NCBI RefSeq assembly: GCF_003010915.2
Contig: NZ_CP028426.1
Coordinates: forward strand, 806,001-870,000
From: Gulosibacter molinativorax
GTDB lineage: Bacteria; Actinomycetota; Actinomycetes; Actinomycetales; Microbacteriaceae
Direction of reading: 5' to 3'
DNA length: 64,000 nucleotides
Shown here: positions 9,047 to 17,421 of the stretch, piece by piece
Layout: every line of letters starts with the position of its first letter
How positions within the stretch are numbered: position 1 is the first letter of the stretch
Position numbers and translations under genes: made by a program
The notes under the pieces: generated by a model
The model's input: the letters and a program-made list of their open reading frames with translations, nothing else
What the model was told of the DNA's origin: nothing
Databases searched by the model: none

Positions 9047-9128
9047 TCCTCACACCTGACCTTCGATCTCGTGAACTGCATGACAACCTACCTGCATCGA
9101 GGCAGCCACGCCGTGAGAAAATCTCAGG

Positions 9129-9980
9129 ATGCGCATTATTCCGATTACCTCGCTCGACCAGTCCGAGGCCGAGGTGTCCGGCATCGAGGACTATGCGAAC
9201 CTCACCGATGTCGCGCTGCGGCGCAAGCTCGAGCCCGCGGGCGGCCTCTACATGGCGGAGTCGGAGAAGGTGATTCGACGCGCGCTGGCAGCAGGGCATC
9301 GACCGCGTTCGCTCCTGACGCAAGAGAAGTTTCTGGCGCAGGCGGAGGCGCTCTTCGCGGACTTCCCCGACGTGCCGGTCTTTCTCGGGAGCGAGGCGCT
9401 CCTCGAGCAGCTGACGGGATACCGGATGCATCGGGGCGTGATGGCGGCCATGCATCGTCCCGAGCTGCTCGATCCCGCCGAGATTCTCCGCACCTCGAAG
9501 ACGGTGCTCGTGCTCGAGGACATCGTGGACCACACGAACGTGGGCGCGGCCTTTCGCAACGCGGCGGGCCTGGGCGCCGACGCCGTGTTCGTGACCCCCG
9601 AGTGCGCCGATCCGCTCTACCGGCGCAGCGTCCGAGTCTCGATGGGGACGGTCCTGCAGGTGCCGTGGACGCGGCTGCCCGCCTGGCATGAGGCCGGGCG
9701 GCTGTTCCGTGAGCACGGGTTCGAGCTCGCGGCGCTCGCCCTGGAAGAGGATGCGGTCACGCTCAGGGAGTTTGCCGCGAAACGCCCGGAAAAAGTCGCG
9801 TTGCTGTTGGGAACAGAGGGGAACGGGCTCAGCCGTGCCGCGCTTCGGGAATCGAGGCATAAGATTGTCATTCCCATGCACCACGAGGTCGACTCGCTCA
9901 ATGTCGCGGCCGCCTCGGCAGTGGCGCTCTATGCTCTGCTCGATGACGTGTCGGTGGCTGGGAGTACGGTCGAAAAGTAA
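9129..9980 (+). CDS. TrmH/SpoU-family RNA 2'-O-methyltransferase
   Basis: SPOUT-fold enzyme, 283 aa, that transfers methyl from SAM to a ribose 2'-OH in rRNA or tRNA. Motif 1 is VLEDIVDHTNVGAAFRNA, motif 2 LLLGTEGNGLS, and motif 3 IPMHHEVDSLNVAAASAVAL, which form the SAM knot. The N-terminal about 110 residues look like the substrate-binding domain of this family. The target nucleotide cannot be told from sequence. It is followed at 10016 by a helicase on the same strand. Confidence 0.88.
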   Translation: MRIIPITSLDQSEAEVSGIEDYANLTDVALRRKLEPAGGLYMAESEKVIRRALAAGHRPRSLLTQEKFLAQAEALFADFPDVPVFLGSEALLEQLTGYRMHRGVMAAMHRPELLDPAEILRTSKTVLVLEDIVDHTNVGAAFRNAAGLGADAVFVTPECADPLYRRSVRVSMGTVLQVPWTRLPAWHEAGRLFREHGFELAALALEEDAVTLREFAAKRPEKVALLLGTEGNGLSRAALRESRHKIVIPMHHEVDSLNVAAASAVALYALLDDVSVAGSTVEK

Positions 9981-10015
9981 GTGTTGAGTTCACGAAAGCG
10001 AGATGTAGCAGCTGC

Positions 10016-11830
10016 ATGAGTAGCGTTCCGATGGCATCGAATCGTACCGCTCATCAGGTCGGCACCTATGCCGCCGAACACCTCTCACCCGCGTTCCCAA
10101 ACCGCGCTCCGCGCGGCACCGCGGGGAGCCTGCGTGCCTGGCAGCAGGAGGCCCTCGACCTCTACATGGAGAAGCAGCCGCGCGACTTCCTCGCGACGGC
10201 GACGCCCGGCGCTGGCAAAACGACCTTCGCGCTTCGCATCGCGACGGAGCTGCTCGCTGACTCGACCGTGAACCGCATCATCGTGGTTGCCCCGACCGAC
10301 CACCTCAAGACCCAGTGGGCCGAGGCTGCCGCCCGAGTGGGCATCCGCCTGGACCCGAAATTCAGCAACAATCAGGGTGGCATTTCTCGGGAGTATCACG
10401 GCGTGGCGGTGACCTACGCGCAGGTCGCGATGAAGCCGTACCTGCACGAGCACCTGTGCGGTTCGGCCCGCACCCTCGTGATCATGGACGAGATTCACCA
10501 CGGCGGCGACAGCCTCACGTGGGGTGACGCGCTCCATGACGCGTATGAGCACGCCGATCGCCGGCTCAGCCTCACCGGTACGCCGTTCCGTTCCGACACG
10601 GCGGCGATTCCGTTCGTGCGCTACGAGCGCGATGGCGACGGCATCCGCGTCTCGAAGGCCGACTATTCCTACGGCTACGGGCACGCGCTGGCCGACGGCG
10701 TCGTGCGCCCGGTGATGTTCATGGCCTACTCGGGCAACGTGCGCTGGCGGGACACCTACGGCGAGGAGATGGCTGCGGGCCTCGCCGACGACAACACGAA
10801 GGACATCGTCTCGCAGGCCTGGCGCACCGCGCTCGACCCGAATGGTGACTGGATCCAGCAGGTCATTCAGGCCGCGGATCGTCGCCTCTCAGAGATCCGC
10901 GAGGAGGTGCCGGACGCGGGCGGGCTCGTCATCGCCACCGACCATGAGGCGGCACGCGGCTACGCGGCGCTCATCGAGCACCTGACCGGCACGAAGCCTG
11001 CACTCATCCTCAGCGACGATAAGGGCGCATCCGACCGAATTTCGAGCTTCGCGGCATCGGATGAGCGCTGGATGGTGGCGGTGCGAATGGTGTCCGAGGG
11101 CGTCGACGTGCCCCGGCTCGCCGTGGGCGTGTATGCCACGAGTTCCTCGACGCCGCTGTTCTTCGCGCAGGCCATCGGGCGATTCGTGCGCGCGCGGCGC
11201 AAGGGGGAGACGGCGACGGTCTTCATCCCCTCGGTGCCGAAGCTCGCCGCGCTTGCCCACGAGCTCGAGCTCGAGCGTGACCACGCGCTCGATCGCCGCA
11301 CGAAAGAGGAGGAAAACCTCGGCGCGGGAATGACCCCGGAAGAGCGCGAGCTCGCCGAGGCACAGCGCGAGGAAGATGCCTCGAGCGAGCTGACGAACTA
11401 TCAGTTCGAGGCGCTGTCCTCCGAGGCTCGCTTCGAGCGAGTGCTCTACGACGGGGGAGACTTCGGCTATGCCGCCGAGGTCGGCTCTCTCGAGGAGCTC
11501 GAATACCTGGGGCTGCCGGGAATCCTCGAGGCGGAGGATGTGTCTGCGGTTCTCGAGGCGCGGGCGAAGAAGCAGGAGAGCATCCAGGATGCGCGGGCCA
11601 ATCGGAAGCTTCATGACGGGCACGAGACGGTGCAGCCGCTCCACCGCACGCTCAAGGAACAGCGCTCGGTGCTGAACTCGCTCGTGGGGCTCTACGCCCG
11701 GCAGAAGGACATGCCCCACGGCAAGGTGCACGGATGGCTGCGCGCCGCGTGCGGCGGCCCGGCGGTGGCTCAGGCCACCTCGCACCAGATTCAGCAGCGG
11801 ATCGACATGCTGCGCAAGAAACTGCACTAG
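10016..11830 (+). CDS. SF2 DEAD/DEAH-type helicase
   Basis: Two-RecA-domain helicase of 604 aa, of a type conserved in Actinobacteria. The Q-like region is LRAWQQEALDLY, Walker A is TPGAGKTT (about residues 63-70), motif II is DEIH, motif III is SLTGTPFRSD, motif V is SEGVDVP, and motif VI is QAIGRFVRAR. It resembles restriction-type (UvrB/HsdR-like) SF2 enzymes. The C-terminal third is charged and coiled-coil-like (EEREL.EAQREED). Its partner is unknown. A strong hairpin follows the stop. Confidence 0.85.
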   Translation: MSSVPMASNRTAHQVGTYAAEHLSPAFPNRAPRGTAGSLRAWQQEALDLYMEKQPRDFLATATPGAGKTTFALRIATELLADSTVNRIIVVAPTDHLKTQWAEAAARVGIRLDPKFSNNQGGISREYHGVAVTYAQVAMKPYLHEHLCGSARTLVIMDEIHHGGDSLTWGDALHDAYEHADRRLSLTGTPFRSDTAAIPFVRYERDGDGIRVSKADYSYGYGHALADGVVRPVMFMAYSGNVRWRDTYGEEMAAGLADDNTKDIVSQAWRTALDPNGDWIQQVIQAADRRLSEIREEVPDAGGLVIATDHEAARGYAALIEHLTGTKPALILSDDKGASDRISSFAASDERWMVAVRMVSEGVDVPRLAVGVYATSSSTPLFFAQAIGRFVRARRKGETATVFIPSVPKLAALAHELELERDHALDRRTKEEENLGAGMTPEERELAEAQREEDASSELTNYQFEALSSEARFERVLYDGGDFGYAAEVGSLEELEYLGLPGILEAEDVSAVLEARAKKQESIQDARANRKLHDGHETVQPLHRTLKEQRSVLNSLVGLYARQKDMPHGKVHGWLRAACGGPAVAQATSHQIQQRIDMLRKKLH

Positions 11831-11856
11831 CGGGGAGCGCGAGCGGGCACTCGGTA

Positions 11857-11906
11857 ACAACGAAGCGCCGTGCGAGCCAGGGTGGCTCCGCACGGCGCTT
11901 CGTTGT
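11857..11906 (+). terminator. Long hairpin after the helicase gene
   Basis: The arm starting ACAACGAAGCGCCGTGCG at 11857 pairs with the arm ending at 11906, with a small bulge. No T-run follows, so termination is inferred from stem strength. Confidence 0.6.
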
Positions 11907-11942
11907 CGAGGGGATTCTGCGTTGAGTGAATTCGGCGCGGAG

Positions 11943-11953
11943 GGACCTAAGCC
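11943..11953. repeat. Target duplication, left (IS4-family element)
   Basis: GGACCTAAGCC is repeated exactly at 13419-13429, flanking the element. Eleven bases fits the IS4 group. Confidence 0.85.
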
Positions 11954-11995
11954 CAATACCGTTCAGTTAGGGTTACAGCGGTGTAGTTTGGTGGT

Positions 11996-13210
11996 ATGCC
12001 AAGAGCTGGGTGGAAGAAGTCGGAGTCCGAACGTCGGTTGTCGGATTTGGTGTCGGTCGGTGTGCTGACGCGGGTGTTCCCGCCCGGCGTGGTCGATGAC
12101 GTGATCGCCGAGACAGGTCGTACCGAGCAACGTCATCGCTCGCTACCGGCGCGGGTGATGGCGTATTTCTCCATCGGAATGGCGCTGTACTCGGAGGGGT
12201 CGTACGAGGACATCTGGTCGCAATTGACCGATGGCCTGTCCTGGGCCTCTGGCTGGACCGAAACCTACACACCACCGAGCAAGTCTGCGATCTTCCAAGC
12301 TCGGGCCCGGTTGGGGTTCGAACCGTTGGCTGCGCTGTTCGAGCGAGTCGCGAACCCGATCGGTGACGCGAGCACGCCGGGTGTCTGGTTGGCGGGCCGT
12401 CGGCTGGTCGCGATCGATGGAATGTGCCTCGATGTTGCCGACACTGCGGTGAACCACGCGCACTTCGGTCGACCTGCGACCAGCAAGGGCGAGCAGTCCG
12501 CGTTCCCCCAAGCCCGGGTCGTGGCGTTGGCGGAGTGTGGCACCCACGCCATCTTCGCTGCTGAGATCGGCCCCTACCGCGAATCCGAAGCGACCCTCGC
12601 TGCGCGGCTTGTGCCGAAGCTGCAACGGGGGATGGTGCTCACCGCCGACCGCGGGTTCTTCTCCTACGCCCTGTGGCGGAAGGCTACCGCGACCGGCGCG
12701 GACTTGTTGTGGCGGATCCGCACCGACAAGAGCGCACCGAAGCCGGTCCACGTCGCGGATCTACCCGACGGGTCGTGGCTGGCTGACCTGCGCCAGACGC
12801 ACTCGGCCGCAGCCCGGCGGGCCGAGCCGATGCGCGTGCGCGTGATCGACTACACGATCGATGACGGCCGCGAACATCCCGAGCGATACCGTCTGTTCAC
12901 AACCCTGCTTGATCCGGATGAGGTGTCTGCCACGCAGCTGGCCGCCGGTTATTCCCAGCGGTGGGAGATCGAGCTGGCCTTCGACGAGCTCAAGACCCAC
13001 CAACGAGGGCCGCGTACGGTGCTGCGTTCCAAGTCTCCGGATCTGGTGTTGCAGGAGATCTGGGGACACTTGTGCTGCCACTTCGCGATCCGGTCCTTGA
13101 TGGGCGAGGCTGCCGCCCATCAAGGGCATGATCCGGACCGGGTGAGTTTTGTTGCTGCGTTGCGGATCACTCGTCAAACCCTCGCCCATCCGGGCGCTTT
13201 TTTCCCCTGA
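11996..13210 (+). CDS. IS4-family transposase (main frame)
   Basis: DDE transposase, 404 aa in this frame. The first catalytic Asp lies in AIDGMCLD, the second in TADRGFFSY, and the Glu is in the YSQRWEIELAFDELK signature (the Y-R-E-K motif of IS4). An N-terminal IS4-type domain precedes it. The frame ends at CCC TGA (13205-13210), in a T6C4 run. The basic C-terminus usual for the family is found in the next frame (13209-13406), so the full protein needs a +1 shift at this site. Confidence 0.88.
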   Translation: MPRAGWKKSESERRLSDLVSVGVLTRVFPPGVVDDVIAETGRTEQRHRSLPARVMAYFSIGMALYSEGSYEDIWSQLTDGLSWASGWTETYTPPSKSAIFQARARLGFEPLAALFERVANPIGDASTPGVWLAGRRLVAIDGMCLDVADTAVNHAHFGRPATSKGEQSAFPQARVVALAECGTHAIFAAEIGPYRESEATLAARLVPKLQRGMVLTADRGFFSYALWRKATATGADLLWRIRTDKSAPKPVHVADLPDGSWLADLRQTHSAAARRAEPMRVRVIDYTIDDGREHPERYRLFTTLLDPDEVSATQLAAGYSQRWEIELAFDELKTHQRGPRTVLRSKSPDLVLQEIWGHLCCHFAIRSLMGEAAAHQGHDPDRVSFVAALRITRQTLAHPGAFFP

Positions 13211-13406
13211 CCAGCATGACCGCGACGGTCCCGGCTGGCTCGGGTTCCTTCGCCGGCTCCTTGCGCGGCTCAATCCCGTGCGTCGACGCCGTTCTGCTCC
13301 CCGGGTGGTGAAACGGAAGTACGTGAAGTGGCACGTCAAACGTGCCGAGCACGCCGACTGGCCCCAGCCTGCTAAGCAGACGACGATCAGCGTCAGTCGC
13401 TGCTAA
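13209..13406 (+). CDS. Transposase C-terminal extension in +1 frame
   Basis: Sixty-five codons continue the transposase if the ribosome moves +1 at CCC-TGA. The segment is basic, with RRLLARLNPVRRRRSAPRVV and KRKYVKWHVKRA, typical of IS4 transposase tails. It ends three bases before the right terminal repeat is complete. It is either a programmed frameshift product or evidence of an inactivating indel in the homopolymer. Confidence 0.6.
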   Translation, partial: DQHDRDGPGWLGFLRRLLARLNPVRRRRSAPRVVKRKYVKWHVKRAEHADWPQPAKQTTISVSRC

Positions 13407-13418
13407 CTGAACGGTATT

Positions 13419-13429
13419 GGACCTAAGCC
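13419..13429. repeat. Target duplication, right (IS4-family element)
   Basis: Exact copy of 11943-11953. It contains the stop and last codons of the DedA gene. Confidence 0.85.
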
Positions 13430-14103
13430 TCGGTACGTTTGCTCTTTCGCGCCTGCACGATCTTGTGCACGATGTACCAGATCACGAGCGCGGCGACGAC
13501 GGCGATCACGAGGTACTGGAGCCAGCCCGCGGCCTGCTCGAGGACACCCCAGTTTGAGCCGAGGGCGTACCCGCCATAGACAAAGATCGTGTTCCAGATT
13601 GCGGAGCCGAGGAATGTGAAGATGCCGAACCGCCACCACGACATGCGTTCGATGCCCGCGGGAATCGAAATCAGCGAGCGGAAGATCGGGATCATTCGGC
13701 CGAGGAACACCGTCCAGTAGCCGTACTTGTTGAACCACGCGATGGTTTTCTTGATGTCGTTCTCGTCGACGAGGGGGAGCTTGCCGAGGAGCCAGACCGT
13801 GCGGGCGTGGCCCAGCCACGCCCCGAGCCCGTAGAGCGCGTAGGCGCCGATTACGGAGCCTGCCGTCGCCCAGATGAGCGCCTCAACCCACGTGAACTGT
13901 CCGTCAGGGCTGCCCGCGGTAAACCCGGCGAGTGGCAGGATGACCTCGGACGGAATCGGCGGGAAGAGGTTCTCAAGGAATACGAGGAACGCAACGCCGG
14001 GAGCGCCGAGGAAGTTCATGATTGAGATGGCCCAGTCGCCGATCGCCCCGAAGGCGGACGTGTTATTCGTCGACTGCGCGGCGAGCGCGAGAATGGTGTG
14101 CAT
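13423..14103 (-). CDS. DedA-family membrane protein
   Basis: Integral membrane protein, 226 aa, of the DedA/SNARE-associated family, linked to undecaprenyl-phosphate or phospholipid flipping. FLENLFPPIPSEVILPLAGF is the re-entrant signature and GRMIPIFRSLISIPAG the second half; several further hydrophobic segments end in a basic tail. The frame opens at 14289, but ATG 14103 lies 7 bases after TAGGCT and gives the normal family length. The stop is rebuilt by the IS target duplication, so the gene is intact. UppP, encoded at 45 kb, handles the same lipid carrier class. Confidence 0.88.
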   Translation of the reverse strand: MHTILALAAQSTNNTSAFGAIGDWAISIMNFLGAPGVAFLVFLENLFPPIPSEVILPLAGFTAGSPDGQFTWVEALIWATAGSVIGAYALYGLGAWLGHARTVWLLGKLPLVDENDIKKTIAWFNKYGYWTVFLGRMIPIFRSLISIPAGIERMSWWRFGIFTFLGSAIWNTIFVYGGYALGSNWGVLEQAAGWLQYLVIAVVAALVIWYIVHKIVQARKSKRTEA

Positions 14104-14110
14104 TTGCAAA

Positions 14111-14116
14111 AGCCTA
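14111..14116 (-). promoter_or_regulatory. -10 box of dedA (leaderless)
   Basis: TAGGCT on the minus strand, with 7 bases before the ATG at 14103. Confidence 0.5.
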
Positions 14117-14192
14117 TCCAGGGGTGGTGAATCCGTCCCGGGGGAAAACCCGAATGGGTGCCGGTGGGACGCCGTGAATCGCGAACAGCGCC

Positions 14193-15680
14193 CTATGCAG
14201 GGTAGGCGAATCGCACCTTTCGCGTCGCAGCATCCGCCTCGACCAGCCTGACACGCGCTTGCTCGCCGACGGGCACATCGCCGCGGCACTGCGCGATCAC
14301 GGGAGGGTCGAACACGAAGATTTCCGCGTGGTGGTCGCCGTCACCCGCACGAAGCAGACCCGCATCGAACTCCTGGCCGACTCGGTCTTGGAGGGCGACG
14401 GCCTCCGCGAGGTTGATCGCTTCGTTGGCCACGGCACCGGCCCGCTGGCCGGACTGCTGCAGGAGGCCCGGCAGCTCGGGGAGCGCCTCGAGGATTGCCT
14501 TGGGCACCTCGCCCTGTAATTGAAGCGAGTGATCACGAAGTTCCACCCAATCCGCGTCGAATGACAGACACACCTCGCTGACGAACCGATCGCCGAGCCT
14601 GCGGATCGGCGCGGTCGCGTGCGCGTACTCACTCGCGACTCCGGCGTGCCACGTCTTCCCGTTTTCCGGTTCCCCCTCGAATGCGAGATAGCCGGAGCCC
14701 CGCAGGAGTCTTGTCGCCGCCGAGTTGAGCGCCATGGTCGAGGGATGCGCCGGATCGAGCGTCGAGAGCAGCTCGCCCGGGGACTGCGCTCCATCCGGTT
14801 CGATACCGAGCGCGCGGGCGGCGCGGAAAAACTGCGCGACGGTCTCTTCATCAGGCGCGGGTAGGGTCCGCAGGAGTCCCACCCGGCCCGCGAGCATCAT
14901 TCGCGCGGCAGCGAACCCGGTGGCGAGGGAGCATTCGGCATTCCAGCCGTCCATCTGTGTGCGCGGCTCGAGCCGGAGGTGCCAGCTGCCCTCATCAAAG
15001 TGGAGGTCCTGCTCGGGAAGCTGGAGCTCCACGGCACCGCGGGTGCGCCCGAGCGCCTCGCGAAGCGCGCCGAACTCGGGAAGCAGTGTGACCGATTCCG
15101 GGAGTGGTTCGCCGCGATCGACGGACGATTGCAGCGTCACGTAGTCGAGGCGCTCTCGCACCTGAATCGTCGCACGGCGCACCCGCGCGCGAGTCAGTGC
15201 CCCCGTGTCGTCGCACTCGAGCTGCCAGAGCACCGCGGGGCGGTCCTGGCCCGCGACGAGGCTCGCGACATCCTCGGTCAGGATGCGCGGGTGCAGCGGC
15301 ACGTTGCCGTCGGGGAGGTAGATGGTCTCGCCACGCTCTCGCGCCTCGACATCGATCGGGCTGCCGGGCGCCACGAACGCGCCCACGTCCGCGATCGCGT
15401 AGTGCAACGTGAAGCCGGTCTCGCCAGCCTCGGTGCCGCGCTCGATCAGCACCGCCTGGTCCAGGTCTTTCGAGCCGGGCGGGTCGATCGTGACGAAGGC
15501 GAGGTCGCGCGCATCCACACGGGAGCCGGCGAACGCATCCTTGGCGTTCTTTGCCGCTGACTCAACCTCGGCGGGGAACTCCTCGCGCAATTCATACTTC
15601 TCGCGAATCGGCGTGAAATCTAGATCGGCCATCGTCATCGGCGACGAGGGCGCCGAAGTGCGGGGTTCGTGCTCGCTCAT
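14193..15680 (-). CDS. RNB-domain ribonuclease (RNase II family)
   Basis: 3'-5' exoribonuclease, 495 aa. The RNB catalytic centre IDPPGSKDLDQAV is at about residues 65-77, with metal-binding Asp 66, 72 and 74. LHYAIADVGAFV and RGETIYLPDGNVPLHP follow, and a late HATAPIRRLGDR-like segment (EYAHATAPIRRLGDRF) is the usual RNB end. There is no clear S1 domain at the end, as in the short actinobacterial RNB proteins. The start follows a TAGCCT box by exactly 6 bases. A terminator for minus-strand transcripts lies upstream at 15753-15788. Confidence 0.9.
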   Translation of the reverse strand: MSEHEPRTSAPSSPMTMADLDFTPIREKYELREEFPAEVESAAKNAKDAFAGSRVDARDLAFVTIDPPGSKDLDQAVLIERGTEAGETGFTLHYAIADVGAFVAPGSPIDVEARERGETIYLPDGNVPLHPRILTEDVASLVAGQDRPAVLWQLECDDTGALTRARVRRATIQVRERLDYVTLQSSVDRGEPLPESVTLLPEFGALREALGRTRGAVELQLPEQDLHFDEGSWHLRLEPRTQMDGWNAECSLATGFAAARMMLAGRVGLLRTLPAPDEETVAQFFRAARALGIEPDGAQSPGELLSTLDPAHPSTMALNSAATRLLRGSGYLAFEGEPENGKTWHAGVASEYAHATAPIRRLGDRFVSEVCLSFDADWVELRDHSLQLQGEVPKAILEALPELPGLLQQSGQRAGAVANEAINLAEAVALQDRVGQEFDAGLLRAGDGDHHAEIFVFDPPVIAQCRGDVPVGEQARVRLVEADAATRKVRFAYPA

Positions 15681-15686
15681 CCGGCG

Positions 15687-15692
15687 AGGCTA
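15687..15692 (-). promoter_or_regulatory. -10 box of the RNB gene (leaderless)
   Basis: TAGCCT on the minus strand followed by CGCCGG and then ATG. Confidence 0.55.
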
Positions 15693-15752
15693 CCGCAGCC
15701 CGGCTTGGCCCCGACTGTGTCAACCCTTGGCGAGCGTGCAACCGGCAAATCG

Positions 15753-15788
15753 AAAAAGGCCCCAGAGAGACAATCTCTCCGGGGCCTT
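15753..15788 (-). terminator. Rho-independent terminator facing left
   Basis: On the minus strand AAGGCCCC (15788-15781) pairs with GGGGCCTT (15763-15756); the loop has nested pairing, and a T5 run ends at 15753. No minus-strand gene now lies just to the right, so it may belong to a gene displaced or lost at the island junction. Confidence 0.75.
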
Positions 15789-15876
15789 CACTCCGTGCCC
15801 CAACCGGGAGAAAACTGTATCCTCGTTCGTCACTCTGAAATCGTTGATTTCACGCGGATCTTCCGAAGGTCAGGGC

Positions 15877-16272
15877 GTGTCGGTTTCCAGTCTAGCTGCG
15901 CCTCGAAGTGATGTTCGTGGGCCGGTGGTGACGCCGATTGAGACGGCTGGAACCCCGGTCGCCCCTGAGGTGCTGCAGGCGATGATCTCCGCCTACGAAG
16001 CCGGGGAGTCCCTCATCTCGATCGCTACCGCACGTCGGTTGGGCAAGCAGACCGTGAGTCGTCTGCTCTCCGAGGCAGGTGTGCGGGTCCGACGACAGGG
16101 CTTGGACGAGGAGCAGGTGGCGCAGGCCGTCGGGGCGTACCTGTCTGGGAAGACGATACGTGAGGTCGCTGCCGAGCTGGGGGTAGGTCATTCGATGGTG
16201 TGGCGGGCGCTGAAAGCGGCCGGGGTGGAGCTTCGGCCGAACGTTCGGCGGGGAGGGCGACCAGCTAAATGA
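15877..16272 (+). CDS. Tandem helix-turn-helix DNA-binding protein
   Basis: A 131-aa protein with two HTH units: ISIATARRLGKQTVSRLLSEAGV, and REVAAELGVGHSMVWRALKAAGV, each followed by a basic stretch. The units resemble the HTH at the end of Hin/Tn3-type recombinases, but no catalytic domain is present. The N-terminus is uncertain; GTG 15877 is used because the open frame upstream overlaps the terminator. The stop overlaps an ATG of the next frame, and the following gene encodes a resolvase catalytic-domain remnant. Confidence 0.6.
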   Translation: MSVSSLAAPRSDVRGPVVTPIETAGTPVAPEVLQAMISAYEAGESLISIATARRLGKQTVSRLLSEAGVRVRRQGLDEEQVAQAVGAYLSGKTIREVAAELGVGHSMVWRALKAAGVELRPNVRRGGRPAK

Positions 16273-16301
16273 GAACCGGCAGAAAGGGTAAGGAGACGAC
16301 G

Positions 16302-16754
16302 ATGTCAGATCTAGCGCAGAGGGCCACACTCAGCGATAGGGCCGGATCGATGTACGGCTATGCCCGCACCAACCGGCCGGATATCGACGTGGAGCCACAG
16401 CATCGCGCCCTGCGTGAGGTGGGCGTGCGGGAGGAGGCCATCTTCACGGATCTCGTCGTGAGCGGCTTGCACATGGACGGGCAGACGCAACTCAGAACGC
16501 TACTGGGTGTGGTTCGTGCGGGTGACACGATCGTCGTCGATCACCTGTACCGGCTGGGCCGCGACGCTCGTCGCACGGGTGCGCTGCTCGCAGAACTGAA
16601 ACACCGCGATGTCATGGTCTCCGCGACCGACCATGTCTCCAGTTCCCTCTTCGCCCGAGCAGGCTGCGCTGTCGGCATATGCGAGGCCACCGGCGCGCAC
16701 GTCCCGAGGGCGAGGTTGCGTGAGTCGACTGGCGGACAGCGCGGGATGCGATAG
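16302..16754 (+). pseudogene. Degenerate serine resolvase (catalytic Ser missing)
   Basis: 150 aa. The N-terminal part matches Tn3-type resolvases: YGYARTN where GYARVS is expected, then FTDLVVSG, GDTIVVDHLYRLGRDARR. The catalytic Ser is replaced by Asn (T-N instead of V-S), while the RLGRD Arg is kept. After about residue 105 the sequence no longer follows the family, and the E-helix and HTH are lost, consistent with a frameshift or deletion. ATG 16302 has AAGGAG at 16290-16295. It is probably inactive, or a non-catalytic partner of the tandem-HTH protein. Confidence 0.6.
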
Positions 16755-16862
16755 GGGTTGCTCGTTGAACGAGCAGACTTCGGCCCCTCTGAGCGAGCAC
16801 TGTTCGAGAACCACGTCGGTCAGATCCTTGGAGGAGGCGGGCTGGTACGGGCTGTGCGAACG

Positions 16863-17219
16863 TCACTGCCACAGCGCTGCGCGCGCTGAGGGCATGCGGT
16901 CTCGTTTGCGGATGCGTGCCTCTTGCGTCCGCACACGGATCAACAGGATGAGGCTCCACGGGCCGAAGAGGAGGAACTTCAGGCCGTTCCACAGTGCCCA
17001 GATGAAGGCCAGGTAGAGCCATTCGCTCCAGCCCTGGTCGATGAGTCCGGTGCAGGTGGCGGCGATGAGGAGGTAGACGACGCCGAGTAGCGTCGCCGGC
17101 ACGCCCCACTTCAGGCCGCGCCGGGTGCGGAGTTTGTCGAGGAGGATGTTGGTGGGCATCCAGCGGCGCAGGAAGATGCGGGTGTGGATGCTGGCGTTCC
17201 AGAGCCGGTTCAGGAGCAT
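16863..17219 (-). CDS. Small membrane protein of mobile-element type
   Basis: 118 aa with two hydrophobic segments (about 38-58 and 68-95). The N-terminus is MLLNRLWNASIHTRIFLRR, followed by MPTNILLDKLRTRRGLKWG. Proteins of this form recur in actinobacterial plasmids and integrative elements and are often mislabelled as sulfate permease; they are too short for that. The role is unknown. It sits convergent to the resolvase remnant and downstream of the relaxase gene on the same strand. Confidence 0.6.
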   Translation of the reverse strand: MLLNRLWNASIHTRIFLRRWMPTNILLDKLRTRRGLKWGVPATLLGVVYLLIAATCTGLIDQGWSEWLYLAFIWALWNGLKFLLFGPWSLILLIRVRTQEARIRKRDRMPSARAALWQ

Positions 17220-17421
17220 GGTGTGGGCCTCACTTTCGCACGCAGGACTATCGCGGGGTGGCTGGTCCTGAGTGGTTGAGTGCCCGAGACGCTGCTCGAA
17301 CGGTCTGCGTCACCCCTGAACGAAATCCGGGGCTCGGCGTGTGGTTGCTCCTGCCACCATCAGAATACCGGCGACCCCGTGACAAAGGAAGAGCAACCCT
17401 TCCTCGGACGGTCCGTGGTGC

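Larger units (their letters stand above)
11954..13418 (+). mobile_element. IS4-family insertion sequence
   Basis: An element of about 1.46 kb. Terminal inverted repeats read AATACCGTTCAGTTAG at the left (11955-11970) and its exact complement at the right (13403-13418), with one or two more matching bases outward. Intact 11-bp direct repeats flank it. It carries one transposase gene in two overlapping frames. It inserted at the 3' end of the DedA gene, and the right duplication restores the dedA stop codon. Intact ends and duplications suggest recent insertion. Confidence 0.92.

Noticed and set aside
8561..9691. Long antisense frames over the sirtuin and methyltransferase genes
   Set aside because: High-GC shadow frames with no family motifs; the opposite strand has complete conserved proteins.
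15409..15876. An N-terminal extension of the tandem-HTH protein back to 15409
   Set aside because: It would overlap the RNB gene on the other strand and pass through its promoter and a terminator.
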